Of a stretch of 64,000 nucleotides of DNA, positions 9,621-19,880 are shown piece after piece (position 1 is the first letter of the stretch; every line of letters starts with the position of its first letter). Below the pieces are notes generated by a model. The model was not told the DNA's origin. It saw only the letters and a list, made by a program, of their open reading frames with translations, and did not search any database. Source of the stretch: Agapetus fuscipes. Taxonomy: Eukaryota; Arthropoda; Insecta; Trichoptera; Glossosomatidae. The stretch spans positions 6,820,001-6,884,000 of the forward strand of contig OX637363.1 in the NCBI GenBank assembly GCA_951799405.1, given 5' to 3'. Position numbers and translations under genes: made by a program.

Positions 9621-9954
9621 CTCAACGGACGACCAAAATGTCTAAGAATAGCACTGTTTATGTTTACATAGATAATTTTGTTTTGATTTTATTATATAGA
9701 AGTAAATTAATTTTCCTATTGTTAGCAGATGAAGCACATGCTAAGACGTATAATTTTTTATTTTTTTTCTTATATACAAACTCATATTCTATCAATGATA
9801 TTGAAATTTTCATATTATCTTATCGAACATAGTAAAATTTCATAACAGTATTATTTGTTATCACGAAAATAAATTTGCGTATTTTGAGATAACAACGAAT
9901 AGTATTTTAAAAATTAACATTTCTCAAAATTCGGAATTGACCAAGGGCGTCTCT
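9621..9954. other. Unassigned AT-rich sequence
   Basis: No gene, repeat or structured element is recognisable. The 64-codon frame here begins with ATG but is of low complexity. Confidence 0.4.
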
Positions 9955-10110
9955 ACTGAAATAGCTTAGTGGTTTCCTGAACGATTCTCTGTATCGCATT
10001 ACTGAGGTACTGAGTTCGAATCCCGTTTGAGATTCCCGGTCGCATTTCTCACTGGTTTAATGCACTTTTAATCGTCCCTTCAGGTATTTATTATTATACC
10101 TGTTATTCGT
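9955..10110 (+). repeat. tRNA-like SINE head, another family
   Basis: AAATAGCTTAGTGGTTTCC resembles an A box and GAGTTCGAATCCCG a B box, spaced as in a tRNA. The following body does not match families B to E. Confidence 0.5.
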
Positions 10111-10157
10111 GTTAAAAAAACTTGGACGCTTACGGCCGTATTGATTCAAGCTACTTG

Positions 10158-10312
10158 ACCGTCCGTAGTCTAGCGGTTAACATATCTGACTTGTGAATGG
10201 AAGGTTGTGGGTTCGAATCTTTACGGAGCACAAAAAATATAACATTTAGATTTTCAAATACGCTCTTCGCTGGGTGAACAATTCATAGCCCTTTACCAAA
10301 GACCGGTCACTA
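10158..10312 (+). repeat. SINE C, truncated 3' end
   Basis: ACCGTCCGTAGTCTAGCGG and GGTTCGAATCTTTACGG mark the head. The copy stops after GACCGGTCACTAAA, just before a second C copy in the same orientation. Confidence 0.75.
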
Positions 10313-10326
10313 AATATACTAATTGG

Positions 10327-10630
10327 ACCTGTCCGTAGTCCAGTGGCAACACTTCAGACTCGTAAATGGAAGATTGTGGATTCGGATCCCGGCGGAGCAC
10401 AAAAAATATACGATTCGATTATTTCGAATGTGCTCTTCGCTGAGTTGAAAAATTCATAAACCTTTACCAAAGACCGGTCACTAAAGGTCCATCCACCCTT
10501 ACAGCAACTGGGTCTTGCTTGAGAATTGGCGCTTTCTACAGCGACGATCAAGCTCGCAGAGGGCTCTTGAGGTGTGATTCACACAAAAACAGCACTCACC
10601 AAATAAATCATCCTAAATATTATTATCATA
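10327..10630 (+). repeat. SINE C, full copy
   Basis: The copy has the head CTGTCCGTAGTCCAGTGG, a diverged B box, the body with GACCGGTCACTAAAGGTCC, the GAGGGCTCTTGAGGTGTG module and an ATT-rich tail. Confidence 0.8.
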
Positions 10631-10863
10631 TATTAATTGACACCTTAATAATATATAAGATAAACCTTTTTCTTACTATTTTAATACGTGACTTTTAAAT
10701 CCGTTGCAAAAATATTGATTTTCAAAAGAAGGTCATTTAATTTTATTGTAGGTATCACATCACTCAGCTCCTACTTGTGGTAATGTAGTTAGGTATTCCT
10801 TAGTTTAAAACTCTAACTAAAATGTGTACAAAGTTAAATAGCGCCTCTAGACAGCTTTTTACT

Positions 10864-11290
10864 TTTCGTAGAAATGGCTTATTTGAGAAGTATGACAGGA
10901 AAAACACTGAAAGATAGAGTGAGAAACGAATGGGTTCTGAATGTTTGCGGAGTAAAAGAAAGCGTGAAAGTGAAAGTTCAAAGAATGTGATGCGATGGTT
11001 TGGACATATTGAAAGGATGAATGAAGACCGACTGACAAAATAACGTGTATAAAGGGAATGTAATAGGTAAGCGTGGAAGGGGAAGACCTAGGAAACAATG
11101 GATTGATCAGATAAATGAGATTGCGAATGAATGGAATTTACAGAGTGGAAACAAGAGAAGAGCATGCATGAAAAGAGTGATGAAATTAGATGAGATGAAA
11201 GAAGTATGCAAGGACAGAGTCAAGTGGAGGCACTTGTGTGGAGGTACCGGCCACCCCTAGAGGAATGGCGGCAGGATACAAGACAAGACA
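10864..11290 (+). pseudogene. 5'-truncated RTE LINE copy (family 1)
   Basis: The copy is nearly identical to the last 430 bp of the LINE frame at 15401-18697, starting at GTAGAAATGGC. It reads through the C-terminal tail (GKRGRGRPRKQWIDQ) to the same stop and the same GGATACAAGACAAGACAAG tail. Small indels relative to the long copy (for example near 10985) break the frame. It is a dead 5' truncation from the same family. Confidence 0.85.
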
Positions 11291-11309
11291 AGAACATATT
11301 TTTGGTCCC

Positions 11310-11510
11310 GTGCGCAAATGAACATAAACCGCGCAACTCTCGCCGACCTTCTCTGAAGTAGGGTGACATTGGGAAATGTGAGCTATTTTTTACAGCATGA
11401 TGAGACTTTAAATATTTACAGTAGTCAGCCTCATACTTATTCTTCTTCTTACACAGCCATCTCCGTCCACTACTGGACATAGGCCTCCCCCATATATCTC
11501 ACATCCATCT
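11310..11510 (-). repeat. RTE-A fragment plus another LINE trace
   Basis: 11320-11400 is a diverged minus-strand RTE-A piece. At 11455-11495, GTCCACTACTGGACATAGG followed by CCTCCCC is a phrase I know from widespread insect LINE remnants; I infer that class from memory only. Confidence 0.45.
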
Positions 11511-11511
11511 C

Positions 11512-11757
11512 CTTGACTGATAGGTTGGTATGAGGCTGACCCACCGTGCTGTAAAAATCGGTTCACTTTTGCCAATGCCACCCAAATTTCAGGGAAAAGC
11601 GGCAGGAGTTGCAAGGTCTATGTTCATGTGAGGTTTTGTTTATTTGTATGCACGCATGCAGAATGTGTAAGCGCGAACCTACATGTGTCTGTGGCATGCA
11701 TTTAATATGAGCCTTACATATATTTGCAGCTTAGACTATAGATTATTATAGATAGAT
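11512..11757 (+). repeat. RTE-A LINE 3' end, subfamily with ATAGATTATAGAT tail
   Basis: The layout is that of RTE-A but with TGAGGCTGACC, GCGCGAACCTACATGTG and a tail of TATAGATTAT units instead of GATTA units. Similar copies lie at 27395 and 35655. Confidence 0.7.
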
Positions 11758-12114
11758 CTCCTGCGCAAAACACAAGCAAGCAAAATTCATACTTATGAGC
11801 AAGCTGTAAGTCAAAAAAAACTAGATGAATAGTATCTATATTGCTGTGCCATCAACAAAAATCCAAAATGGCCGCTGTGTTGACATCTTTTCGGTCTCAT
11901 AATGAATTTATGTTAATTGTTTTTAATTCAAATGTCAAACGCAAATGTCGCGCCTCTTAGTCGACATGTTTACCGAGTCATGCAACCCGACAGCTTTCCG
12001 TCACAAAACAATAACCCCAAGTAACCCGAGTACGAGTATTTACTAGGTAACGAAGTGAGTGAGTATTGCAAATATTGTACGGAGTACCAGAAAGCGCCTC
12101 AATAGTCATTTAAA
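11758..12114. other. Unassigned sequence
   Basis: No gene or clear repeat is seen. CAAAATGGCCGC and scattered motifs suggest old repeat remnants. Confidence 0.35.
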
Positions 12115-12270
12115 AAAAAATAGATTTGTAAGAGGAATGTAATTCACCAACCTATTCTGCCTGACCTGAAACATGTATTTATATCAATTAATAATTTAGT
12201 ATTGTATATTGAATGAATTATTAATAAATAATTGACATTTCGCTGCCTTAGTGCTTGTTTACTGTAAACG
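12115..12270 (-). repeat. SINE E body fragment
   Basis: TTCACCAACCTATTCTGCCTG, ATCAATTAATAATT and ATGAATTATTAAT match the body of SINE E at 22105-22280. The tRNA-like head is missing. Confidence 0.6.
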
Positions 12271-12814
12271 CCATTGAGCTAATTTTACAGGAGCAATGTT
12301 TTTGTGTTTTGTTATTGTAATTGACAAAATCGTAATTCAATTGCCTATTTTACCGAAAGTACTGCAGGTCTGGCATTATAATAATCGGTAAAAATCATAA
12401 TAATGTTACGTTTAATACTAAAAAAAGGCGTTTTAAAATGGATATACGTCAAAGATGCGCAACGGAAATTTCGTAAAGTGGATATACAGTAAAACGATCT
12501 TGAGATTGACCGGACGCTCGCAACAATCTTTTAGTGCTTGTTTACTCTATGCGCCAAATCACATATAAAGGGTGTTCCAGTCACTTCTTCACCGCACATT
12601 ATATTTGTTGTACTTATTTAATTCATATTACACAGTAGGCTATTGAACTTTCATTTGACTTTTATTTATTTCTTTACTTCCTTCCTTTCCTATTAATACT
12701 CTAGTGTTACCAAAGAGATGGAAGAGAGAAGTTTATTATCAAAATATTTTTTTATTTTCTTTAAGGTTTTTTTTTGTTTTTTACTTTCTTGCTCTAGCTG
12801 AAGACTAAAAATTT
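12271..12814. other. Unassigned AT-rich sequence
   Basis: TTAGTGCTTGTTTACT occurs at 12246 and again near 12530, and its complement near 18950, so parts belong to an unnamed dispersed repeat. No frame is present. Confidence 0.35.
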
Positions 12815-12860
12815 CATTTTTTTTCACGAAACGGTGCTATAAAGAAATCATCAACTCATC
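12815..12860 (+). repeat. LINE 3' tail remnant
   Basis: CACGAAACGGTGCTATAAAG followed by ATC-type repeats matches the 3' end of the LINE fragment at 52130-52315. Confidence 0.5.
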
Positions 12861-12865
12861 ATCAT

Positions 12866-13556
12866 CATAAAGAAAGTATTGATTTGGTGTGAAAATTTTT
12901 TTTCGAGGTTTTCACGGAAATGAGTTGTCCTGGTGCAGGACATGCCAAAAAACACTATCTTTCAAAAACGTCCGTCTGTATGTGTGTGTGTGTGTGTGCG
13001 TGTGTATGTGTGTCACTTTCCAAAGTATTAGACTTAGAGATACCAAATTTTGGCTACATCAACTCTTTTGAACATGTTTTAAATATGAATTACACGGCAT
13101 TACACCAACTTGAAAATTCAAGATGGCTGCCATACAAAAAAAAACATAAAATTTCAGATGGCAACCCATAGATCTAGGTTTGCAAGAGTGTTGCCATACC
13201 TAATTTTTATAGTAAAAATTTGAGCAACGACCACACTGCAAAAAAATAATCTTGGAGCCGTTTTTGAGAAAAGTGCAATTTTATGTTTTTTTTGTATGGC
13301 AGCCATCTTGAATTTTCAGGGTGATCCCATGCAGGTCGTCTTATCAAAATTTGTGGTTGTCAATTCTCTAAATCTAAAAATTGGTGTCTCTGTGATTAGT
13401 AGTATCGGCTGGGACATACACACATACGGACGGACAGGTTCGACAAATTAGGTTTTTTTGCACGTCCTGGCGCAAGACAACTCATTTCCGTTGAAACCTC
13501 AATTTTTTTTTCGGACGAATACAATACTTTATAGCTCCTTCTGACTGCTATAAAGT
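12866..13556. repeat. Foldback element with nested inverted repeats (about 690 bp)
   Basis: The outer ends share AATGAGTTGTC and CAGGACATGCC-type sequence with the complement at 13440-13540 (CACGTCCTGGCGC, GACAACTCATTTCCGTTG). An inner pair, CAAGATGGCTGCCATAC near 13118 and GTATGGCAGCCATCTTG near 13298, folds separately. A TG microsatellite sits at about 12980-13010. It is non-coding. Confidence 0.75.
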
Positions 13557-13890
13557 AAAAATATATTGAAAAGTTCTCAGCAGTTAGAGTGTTAATAAAA
13601 AAATACTTTTTAGAAAATTTAAGACAATAATGATAACTTATATGATGTCATATTATATTTTCCAAAAAGTGAATCACATACAAAGTGAGAAATTTCCAGA
13701 CAAAATGTTTGGTAATAATCAGAGGGTTAAAATTAGATAAAAGGCTGCGATTCTTAAAACTTTCTAAATAGCAATAATAATCAGTCGTTACTTTTTCAAA
13801 ACATGACAAAAAAGTTTACCCACCATACAAAGTTCAAGTTTGCATACAAAAGCGTTCAATGACCATCTATGTACATATGTATAATAATCG
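13557..13890. other. Unassigned AT-rich sequence
   Basis: Nothing recognisable on either strand. Confidence 0.4.
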
Positions 13891-14112
13891 AGAATCGTAG
13901 TTGCAACGAAATATTAACATTCAAAACTCAGATCAATTGCATGCCCACGAACAGAAACTTGTAAGTTCGCGCTTGCAAATGCTGAGTGTGTACTTACAAA
14001 TTGAAACCAAATCTCAAATGAACATTAAGCCTGCAACTCTGACATTGACAAAGTGAATTATTTTTTACACTATGGGTGGTCAGCTTTATACCAACCTATA
14101 AATCAAGGTTCT
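13891..14112 (-). repeat. RTE-A LINE 3' end, internally deleted
   Basis: The copy runs from GTAGTTGCAACGAAATATTAAC to ATACCAACCTATAAATCAAGG. The block around GGGTGACATTGG is shortened. Confidence 0.65.
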
Positions 14113-14206
14113 TTCTTGTGTAATTGGCGTTTTTTTCAGAGACGACCAACCTCGCAGAGGGCTCTTGAGGTGTGATTCACACAAAACGGCGCTCACCAAA
14201 TAATCT
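14113..14206 (+). repeat. SINE C tail fragment
   Basis: Only the last third is present: CGACCAACCTCGCAGAGGGC, then TCTTGAGGTGTGATTCAC and CTCACCAAATAAT. Confidence 0.7.
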
Positions 14207-14519
14207 TTTTTTTCTTCTTGAAACAGCATAAACTGGCTAATGATTCTAGCTTTAAATTCGTCATACAGTGAGTTAATTTATGCAAGAAAGTCGAGTGCAG
14301 ATTCTGTGCATTTTTTTTTATTATTTTGAAGAAAACATCAATTATATATCAGAAAATATGTTTTTTTAGGACAAAAGTTGTAGCTTTCTATCTCTTGTAT
14401 AAAATGTTTACGAAAGTAAGTCTGTTTTTATTTTGAATTTCCAAATAGTGCGTGAACTACGTTATTGAAAGATGGAACATTTTTATACGTTTCAATGTTT
14501 TGATGTTTGCTAATGATGC
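14207..14519. other. Unassigned AT-rich sequence
   Basis: Nothing recognisable. Confidence 0.4.
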
Positions 14520-14660
14520 TCCTTGCCTGATAGGTTGGTATGAGGCTGACCCCCCATGCTGAAAAAATAGGTTCGCTTTTGCTTACGCCACCCTGATTTT
14601 ACGGATATGTGACAGGAGTTGCAAGGTTTATGTTCATGTGAGATTTTGTTGATTTTAATT
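14520..14660 (+). repeat. RTE-A fragment
   Basis: TTGCCTGATAGGTTGGTATG to GTTCATGTGAGATTTTGTT gives the first half of the unit. No tail is present. Confidence 0.65.
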
Positions 14661-14689
14661 TTAAATTTAACGTCAATTTCAATTTTCAG

Positions 14690-14790
14690 TAAGGATAGGC
14701 AGAATAAGAAGAAATGGAGGCAGCTCTGCAGAGGCTCTGGCCACCCCTAGCGGAATGGCGACAGAATTACAGTTACAGTTACATATATAC
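14690..14790 (+). repeat. RTE LINE 3' end, family 2 (TTACAG tail)
   Basis: GGATAGGCAGAATAAG..., then GGAGGCAGCTCTGCAGAGGC, CTGGCCACCCCTAGCGGAAT, GGCGACAG and TTACAG units. The layout parallels family 1 (ACAAG tail) but is a distinct lineage. Other copies lie at 26140 and 54815. Confidence 0.7.
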
Positions 14791-15140
14791 ATAAATACTT
14801 GTTCAGATTATATTAAATTTTTATGAAAATAGAATATGATCTGTAATTTCGGCTGGTACATGCATACATACATATACGGACGGACGGGACATTATGTCTT
14901 GGGACATTTATCGGTGGGCATTTTGTCGTGGTACCAAAAATATACTGTAAGTTATCCACGTACGTGTCTAATTAAGCATTTTGTAATCTCGTATGGCAAT
15001 TATTGTCTATTAATAATTACCTACTGTTTCACGAACTAAAAATGTAGCAACCTGTATGTTAAAATGCCATTACGTTCATTTCAACATATAATCGACTAAC
15101 CGTTCACATTGAACAATGCAATGGCAGAAATTGTTTTTGC
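14791..15140. other. Unassigned AT-rich sequence
   Basis: Nothing recognisable. The 5' boundary of the following LINE may lie at about 15140-15200, but I could not find a target duplication. Confidence 0.35.
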
Positions 15141-15141
15141 A

Positions 15142-18100
15142 GATGTCAAGTCTTGTCGCTGGCGCCAATGGCGACGCGCTGTATCTCGAGAGCTCCGCGC
15201 TTTTTATTATTATAAATAATTTTTGCAGTCGGACTATTATTAATTCTGTGTTCTTGTGTTTTTAAAATCATTGTAATGTTTTAATTTTTAAATGAATTAT
15301 GTGAATCATGTTTTATTAAATAAAATAATAGAGTGACAAGTACCAAGTGAGCAATAGTTATCCAAATTAAACTACCCACTCGAACTTAAAACAATAATAA
15401 GTGTCATTTGATTTAAAATTGAATAAAGCAAATTTAACGATTCAAATCTACTCGACAAAAGAACTCTCTGCACTTAAAGACTCAAAATATTTAATAAGTG
15501 ATTCAACATTTAAAACTATCCGTGAGAATAACTTGTGCAGAGGAGTTAAAAGAAGACCAAGAGGCAGACGAGGCGGCCGCAATGACCGCAGAAACCCGGG
15601 GACAGCTGCAGACAAGGAGGGGCCCGTGGAAGCTGACAATGTCCACCGCCCGGAATCGAAGGAAGTGTCAAATGGCCTCTGCGGAGGTGTTGAAGCTGAC
15701 AATTCTGTCAGGAATGGAAGTGTGTGTAAAAGGAAGTATGTGAAACAGGAAGAATGGATATTTGCAACGTGGAATGTTAGAGAATGGAATGACTGTAAAG
15801 AGAATGAAATTACTGATATTATGGAAAAGAGAAGAATACAAGTGATGTGCGTGACTGAAATAAAAATGATCGGGGATGGAGAAAAGGTATTGAAGAATGA
15901 GGAGTATTTTATTTGGAGTGGAATTAAGGATGGATATAAGAGACAAGGCGTGGGAGTAATTTTGAGCGAACGGGCTAAAATGTGTGTAAGTAATTATGAA
16001 AGAATATGTCCTAGGATTCTGTTGGTAAGAATGAGATTAGGACGTGTGAAAATTCTAATGGTAGCGTGTTATGCTCCAGTAGAATCTGATAGCAGAGAAG
16101 AAAGAGATGAATTCTGGGAGAGTGTAAATAATGTACTAAGAATGAAAGATGAGAATGAACGAATTATCTTATTAGGAGATATGAACGGATGGATTGGTAT
16201 GAAACGAGATGATTGCGGAATGGTTGTGGGTCCGAGTGGTAGAGGAAGGATGAATAATAATGGACGAAAGCTTGTCAATACATGTATAGAACACAGACTT
16301 TTTGCAACAAACACCTGGTTTAAACACCAAGACTTGCATCTCTATACATGGCAAAATAGGGCAGGCCATCGAACAATTATTGATTATATATGCGTAGATG
16401 AAAGAATGAGAGGATATGTGAGAGATGCAAGAGTGTACCGTGGAGCTGAACTCAGCACAGACCACTATTTGTTATGCGCGAGAATAATGGTAGGGGATTG
16501 TAAGAAAGGAAAGAAAAAAATATTGTTAAGAATGAAAAGAATAAAAGTGGAAAATTTGAACGATGACAATGTGCAAGATGAATATCAAAGTGAGATTGCC
16601 AAAAGATTAAATATGGATGAACTACAAAAAATGAAAGATGAAGGATGTGTGGAAAAAGTGTGGCAAATGATGAAGAAAGAACTGACCGAATCTGCTAGGA
16701 TGACATGCGGAGAAACAAATGTTGGTAAGAAAAAAGGTGATGCCTGGTGGAATGATGGAGTGAAAGAAGCAGTAGAGCAAAAGAAGGAAGCGTATATGAG
16801 ATGGTTGAAAGATAAAGGTAATTTAAATTTGGAAATGATGTATAAAAGGGCAAAAATGAATACTAAAAAGCTTGTGTATGAAAGTAAGATGGAATTAGAG
16901 AAGAAAAATAATGAAAAGGCACAGCAGGACTTCCACACCAACAAAAAAATGTTCTGGAGTTGGGTTCGGAATAATAACGAAAGTGTGGGAGCAACAACTC
17001 CGGGCATAAAGAATGCGCAGGGAGTCTTGCTGTGGGATGAAGATGATGTATGTAATAGATGGAAAGAATACTTTGAAGAAATATTAGGACAGGGTGAAAG
17101 AAATTTATATGAATGTGACCCTACAAATGAAAGTAATGAGGATATTTTGAAAGAGGAAATAAAAGCAAGCATAAAAGAGCTGAAGAATGGAAAGGCTGCA
17201 AGTATGGATGGATTGAATGCTGAGATGTTAAAGGCAGGAGGAGAATATGTGGTAGAGTGGATGTTTGAATTATGCAAGATGTGTATGAAAGACAGGGTAG
17301 TACCGATGGACTGGAGAAAGGCGGTCATTGTCCCTATTTACAAGGGTAAAGGGGACAAGAAAGACTGCCGTAACTTCAGGCCCATTAGTCTCCTTAGTAT
17401 ACCTGGGAAAGTCTTATGCAAAATTGTCATAAAAAAAGTGAGAATGGCCACCGATCACAGGGTCTCTGATATTCAATCTGGCTTTATGCCAGGACGAGGT
17501 TGTGTGGACCAAATCTTTACTCTCAGACAGATTGTTGAAAAACATCTGGCTGTGGGGAGGGTGGTCTACGCAGCATTCGTAGATCTTGAGAGGGCCTTTG
17601 ACTCGGTGGACAGATGTATGCTGTGGAATGTTCTCAGGAAGTACGGTGTGAATGATAATCTTCTGAATGTGATACGTGCCATCTATGAAAATAGTTCGGC
17701 ATGTGTAAGAGTGGATGGGAGATATAGTGACTGGTTTGATGTATATAAGGGAGTGAGGCAAGGCTGCGTGATGAGTCCATGGTTGTTTAATATAATCATG
17801 GACAGTTGCATAAAAGAAGCTGGAATATCAGAGAGCGGAGTGAAAGTGGGTGAAACAAGAGTTGGAGTACTTCTTTATGCTGATGATGCTATAGTTTTAG
17901 CTGACTCGGCGGAGGAACTCCAAACGATGTTAACCAAACTAAATGATGCATTTTGTAAGAATAGCTTGAAAGTAAATGCGAATAAGACAAAAGTATTAGT
18001 TTTTGACAGGAATGAAGTATGTGAGGAACTTACAATTAATTTGAATGGAATAAAAGTTGAAGTAGTGAATGAGTTTGACTATTTAGGAAGTAAGTTTGAG

Positions 18101-18735
18101 GCGAATGGTAAGATGACGAAAGAATTAGAGAAGCGTGCCAGCAAAGGAAGATGCGTGATAGGAGCGTTTGGTAGAATAGCGAAGAATAAAAGGATACCAA
18201 AGAAAATGAAAATGGCGGTACACAATTGTATTTTGTTGCCGACCCTGATGTATGGAAGCGAGTCATGGACGTTGAATGAAAGAGAAGTAAATAAGGTATG
18301 CACCGTAGAAATGGCCCATCTGAGAAGTATGACAGGAAAAACACTGAAAGATAGAGTGAGAAACGAATGGGTTCTAAATGAATGCGGAGTAAAAGAAAGC
18401 GTGAAAGTGAAAGTTCAAAGAAGTGTGATGCGATGGTTTGGACATATTGAAAGGATGAATGAAGACCGACTGACAAAAAGAGTGTATAAAGGGAATGTAA
18501 CAGGTAAGCGTGGAAGGGGAAGACCTAGGAAACAATGGATTGATCAGATAAATGAGATTGCGAATGAATGGAATCTACAGAGTGGAAACAAGAGAAGAGC
18601 ATGCATGAAAAGAGTGATGAAATTAGATGAGATGAAAGAAGTATGCAAGGACAGAGTCAAGTGGAGGCACTTGTGTGGAGGTACTGGCCACCCCTAGAGG
18701 AAAGGCGGCAGGATACAAGACAAGACAAGATGGTC
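15142..18735 (+). mobile_element. Near full-length RTE-type non-LTR retrotransposon
   Basis: The unit comprises a possible 5' leader (about 15142-15400), one long frame (15401-18697), a very short 3' UTR and a short tandem tail of ACAAG units (about 18710-18730). No ORF1, a short 3' end and a microsatellite-like tail fit the RTE clade. A nearly identical 5'-truncated copy lies at 10864 and a shorter fragment at 36407. I could not identify target-site duplications, so the 5' boundary is approximate. Confidence 0.8.
15401..18697 (+). CDS. RTE-type endonuclease/reverse transcriptase polyprotein
   Basis: The open frame of 1,098 codons encodes the element's nicking and copying machinery. An apurinic-like endonuclease spans about residues 115-365, with TWNVRE, the catalytic-type GDMNGWIG, and TDHYLL near its end. 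A reverse transcriptase spans about 560-870, with NFRPISLLS, FVDLERAFDSVD, GVRQGCVMSPWLFN and the catalytic YADD at about 826-829. The C-terminal tail ends in a basic GKRGRGRPRKQW stretch. The frame has no ATG before about residue 141, which lies inside the endonuclease. The listed start is a GTG, so the true N-terminus may use another codon, splicing or a lost ATG. Otherwise the frame is undamaged, which suggests a young copy. Antisense frames of up to 247 codons here are shadows. Clade is inferred from domain order and motifs. Confidence 0.85.
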   Translation: MSFDLKLNKANLTIQIYSTKELSALKDSKYLISDSTFKTIRENNLCRGVKRRPRGRRGGRNDRRNPGTAADKEGPVEADNVHRPESKEVSNGLCGGVEADNSVRNGSVCKRKYVKQEEWIFATWNVREWNDCKENEITDIMEKRRIQVMCVTEIKMIGDGEKVLKNEEYFIWSGIKDGYKRQGVGVILSERAKMCVSNYERICPRILLVRMRLGRVKILMVACYAPVESDSREERDEFWESVNNVLRMKDENERIILLGDMNGWIGMKRDDCGMVVGPSGRGRMNNNGRKLVNTCIEHRLFATNTWFKHQDLHLYTWQNRAGHRTIIDYICVDERMRGYVRDARVYRGAELSTDHYLLCARIMVGDCKKGKKKILLRMKRIKVENLNDDNVQDEYQSEIAKRLNMDELQKMKDEGCVEKVWQMMKKELTESARMTCGETNVGKKKGDAWWNDGVKEAVEQKKEAYMRWLKDKGNLNLEMMYKRAKMNTKKLVYESKMELEKKNNEKAQQDFHTNKKMFWSWVRNNNESVGATTPGIKNAQGVLLWDEDDVCNRWKEYFEEILGQGERNLYECDPTNESNEDILKEEIKASIKELKNGKAASMDGLNAEMLKAGGEYVVEWMFELCKMCMKDRVVPMDWRKAVIVPIYKGKGDKKDCRNFRPISLLSIPGKVLCKIVIKKVRMATDHRVSDIQSGFMPGRGCVDQIFTLRQIVEKHLAVGRVVYAAFVDLERAFDSVDRCMLWNVLRKYGVNDNLLNVIRAIYENSSACVRVDGRYSDWFDVYKGVRQGCVMSPWLFNIIMDSCIKEAGISESGVKVGETRVGVLLYADDAIVLADSAEELQTMLTKLNDAFCKNSLKVNANKTKVLVFDRNEVCEELTINLNGIKVEVVNEFDYLGSKFEANGKMTKELEKRASKGRCVIGAFGRIAKNKRIPKKMKMAVHNCILLPTLMYGSESWTLNEREVNKVCTVEMAHLRSMTGKTLKDRVRNEWVLNECGVKESVKVKVQRSVMRWFGHIERMNEDRLTKRVYKGNVTGKRGRGRPRKQWIDQINEIANEWNLQSGNKRRACMKRVMKLDEMKEVCKDRVKWRHLCGGTGHP

Positions 18736-19177
18736 GGGAGATGTTTTTCTTCCTATGAACTATAATTTTTAAAGGATTTATCTCAGGAATCCCTTGAAAA
18801 CTTAAATATTTATCTCAAAATTCCGAGCGGGCTACGGTTAAAAAACGATGTTTAGGTGTGACGTCACACCCACGCGCGTCTGTGATTGGCAGATACGGCA
18901 GCCACTCGTCAGCCACGCATGCGCATCAGCGTTTGTGGCGTATCCAGTAAACAAGCACTGAGTTGAAATTTCGAACACAGAATATCGTCTGTGAAAATGT
19001 TGAATAACTCGCACATTTGAAGACAAATACGTATTTCTTTTAGCTCAGATTGTGTAGAATTTTATTCTTAAGACAACTGCATCAAAAAGTCATATTTGAC
19101 AAGATTGGCGTATACAGTAAACAAGAACTGGGGGAGCGATTTGTTGAACCAGGATCAAAGCTATGGTCAAATGACAC
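18736..19177. other. Mostly unassigned; part resembles dispersed repeats
   Basis: GTGACGTCACACC near 18858 and CAGTAAACAAGCACTG near 18945 recur elsewhere in the window (for example 12246 and 28343). No gene is seen. Confidence 0.35.
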
Positions 19178-19275
19178 ACCTCTGCGGCACTACAACAAGT
19201 GTCATAGACCCCTAGAGTCTTTAGAATCTAGGGAGTCTCCCGCACAGGATTTCTTAAAAAAAAAAAAAAAGTGAG
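19178..19275 (+). repeat. D module (SINE 3' part) with poly(A)
   Basis: CTGCGGCACTACAACAAGTG, CATAGACCCCTAGAGTC and GGGAGTCTCCCGCACAGG, then an A run. The upstream bases (19135-19177) belong to SINE E rather than C, so this D copy has a different partner. Confidence 0.65.
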
Positions 19276-19350
19276 GATCGAACCAACGTTATTCTATTCC
19301 TAATACCTACGCTAGAAAGATCAGCCACTTAACTCCCTCGGCCGTAAAAT
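19276..19350 (-). repeat. SINE E head
   Basis: On the minus strand GGCCGAGGGAGTTAAGTGGC and GTTGGTTCGATCCTCAC give A-box-like and B-box-like sequence. Confidence 0.6.
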
Positions 19351-19364
19351 CGATTTCAACTTGC

Positions 19365-19495
19365 CCTAGCCGCTAACATTACGGATCAACCGCCATTTCT
19401 TTCTGTCCTTACATACTTCTTTCATTTCACCCAGAGTTATAACGTTCTTAAAACAAGCTCTCCTTTATTATGACTCTGGACTCTGTCGTTGACAG
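19365..19495 (-). repeat. RTE LINE C-terminal fragment (family 3)
   Basis: On the minus strand the bases encode the tail seen in the other copies (KKV.TL.EMKEVCKDRK-like). It matches 36880-36990, 38090-38185 and 63475-63590. These lead into the RTE-A 3' UTR. Confidence 0.6.
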
Positions 19496-19880
19496 TTTTA
19501 TAAATTTCTTTCAAAAATGCCCTAATGGCCTTTCAAACATTTGATAACTTTAAAACTCACATAATGTCGTCCATGACACTAATCCAAATCCAGAAATAGC
19601 CCAAGGACGGCGCCTGGAGCGGATGGTATGTTTCCAATTCTTGCTTTCATCATCCGTGTCCGAGACAAAGTGCTTCCCACCTCCAAGTCCTCATATGTTC
19701 CTCAAGATCGCGAACAGCAAAGGTATTTAGGTCATCCTCAAATACATCCAGCCGATTTCATTGCCAGATTTTCTTGTTTTCCAAGGAATTTCCCCGTATT
19801 TCTTATGAAATATCTTTCATTTAAACAACTCTTGTATTTCATTTTCGTTAGACATTGTTTTTTTTTCTTTCATCACCACT
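19496..19880. other. Unassigned sequence
   Basis: A 97-codon frame (19628-19921) has no recognisable motif and overlaps SINE E at its end, so I do not call it a gene. Confidence 0.35.

Noticed and set aside
16585..17328. 247-codon antisense frame
   Set aside because: It is the complement of the LINE polyprotein. Its low-complexity Ser/Phe/Ile-rich sequence is typical of a shadow frame.
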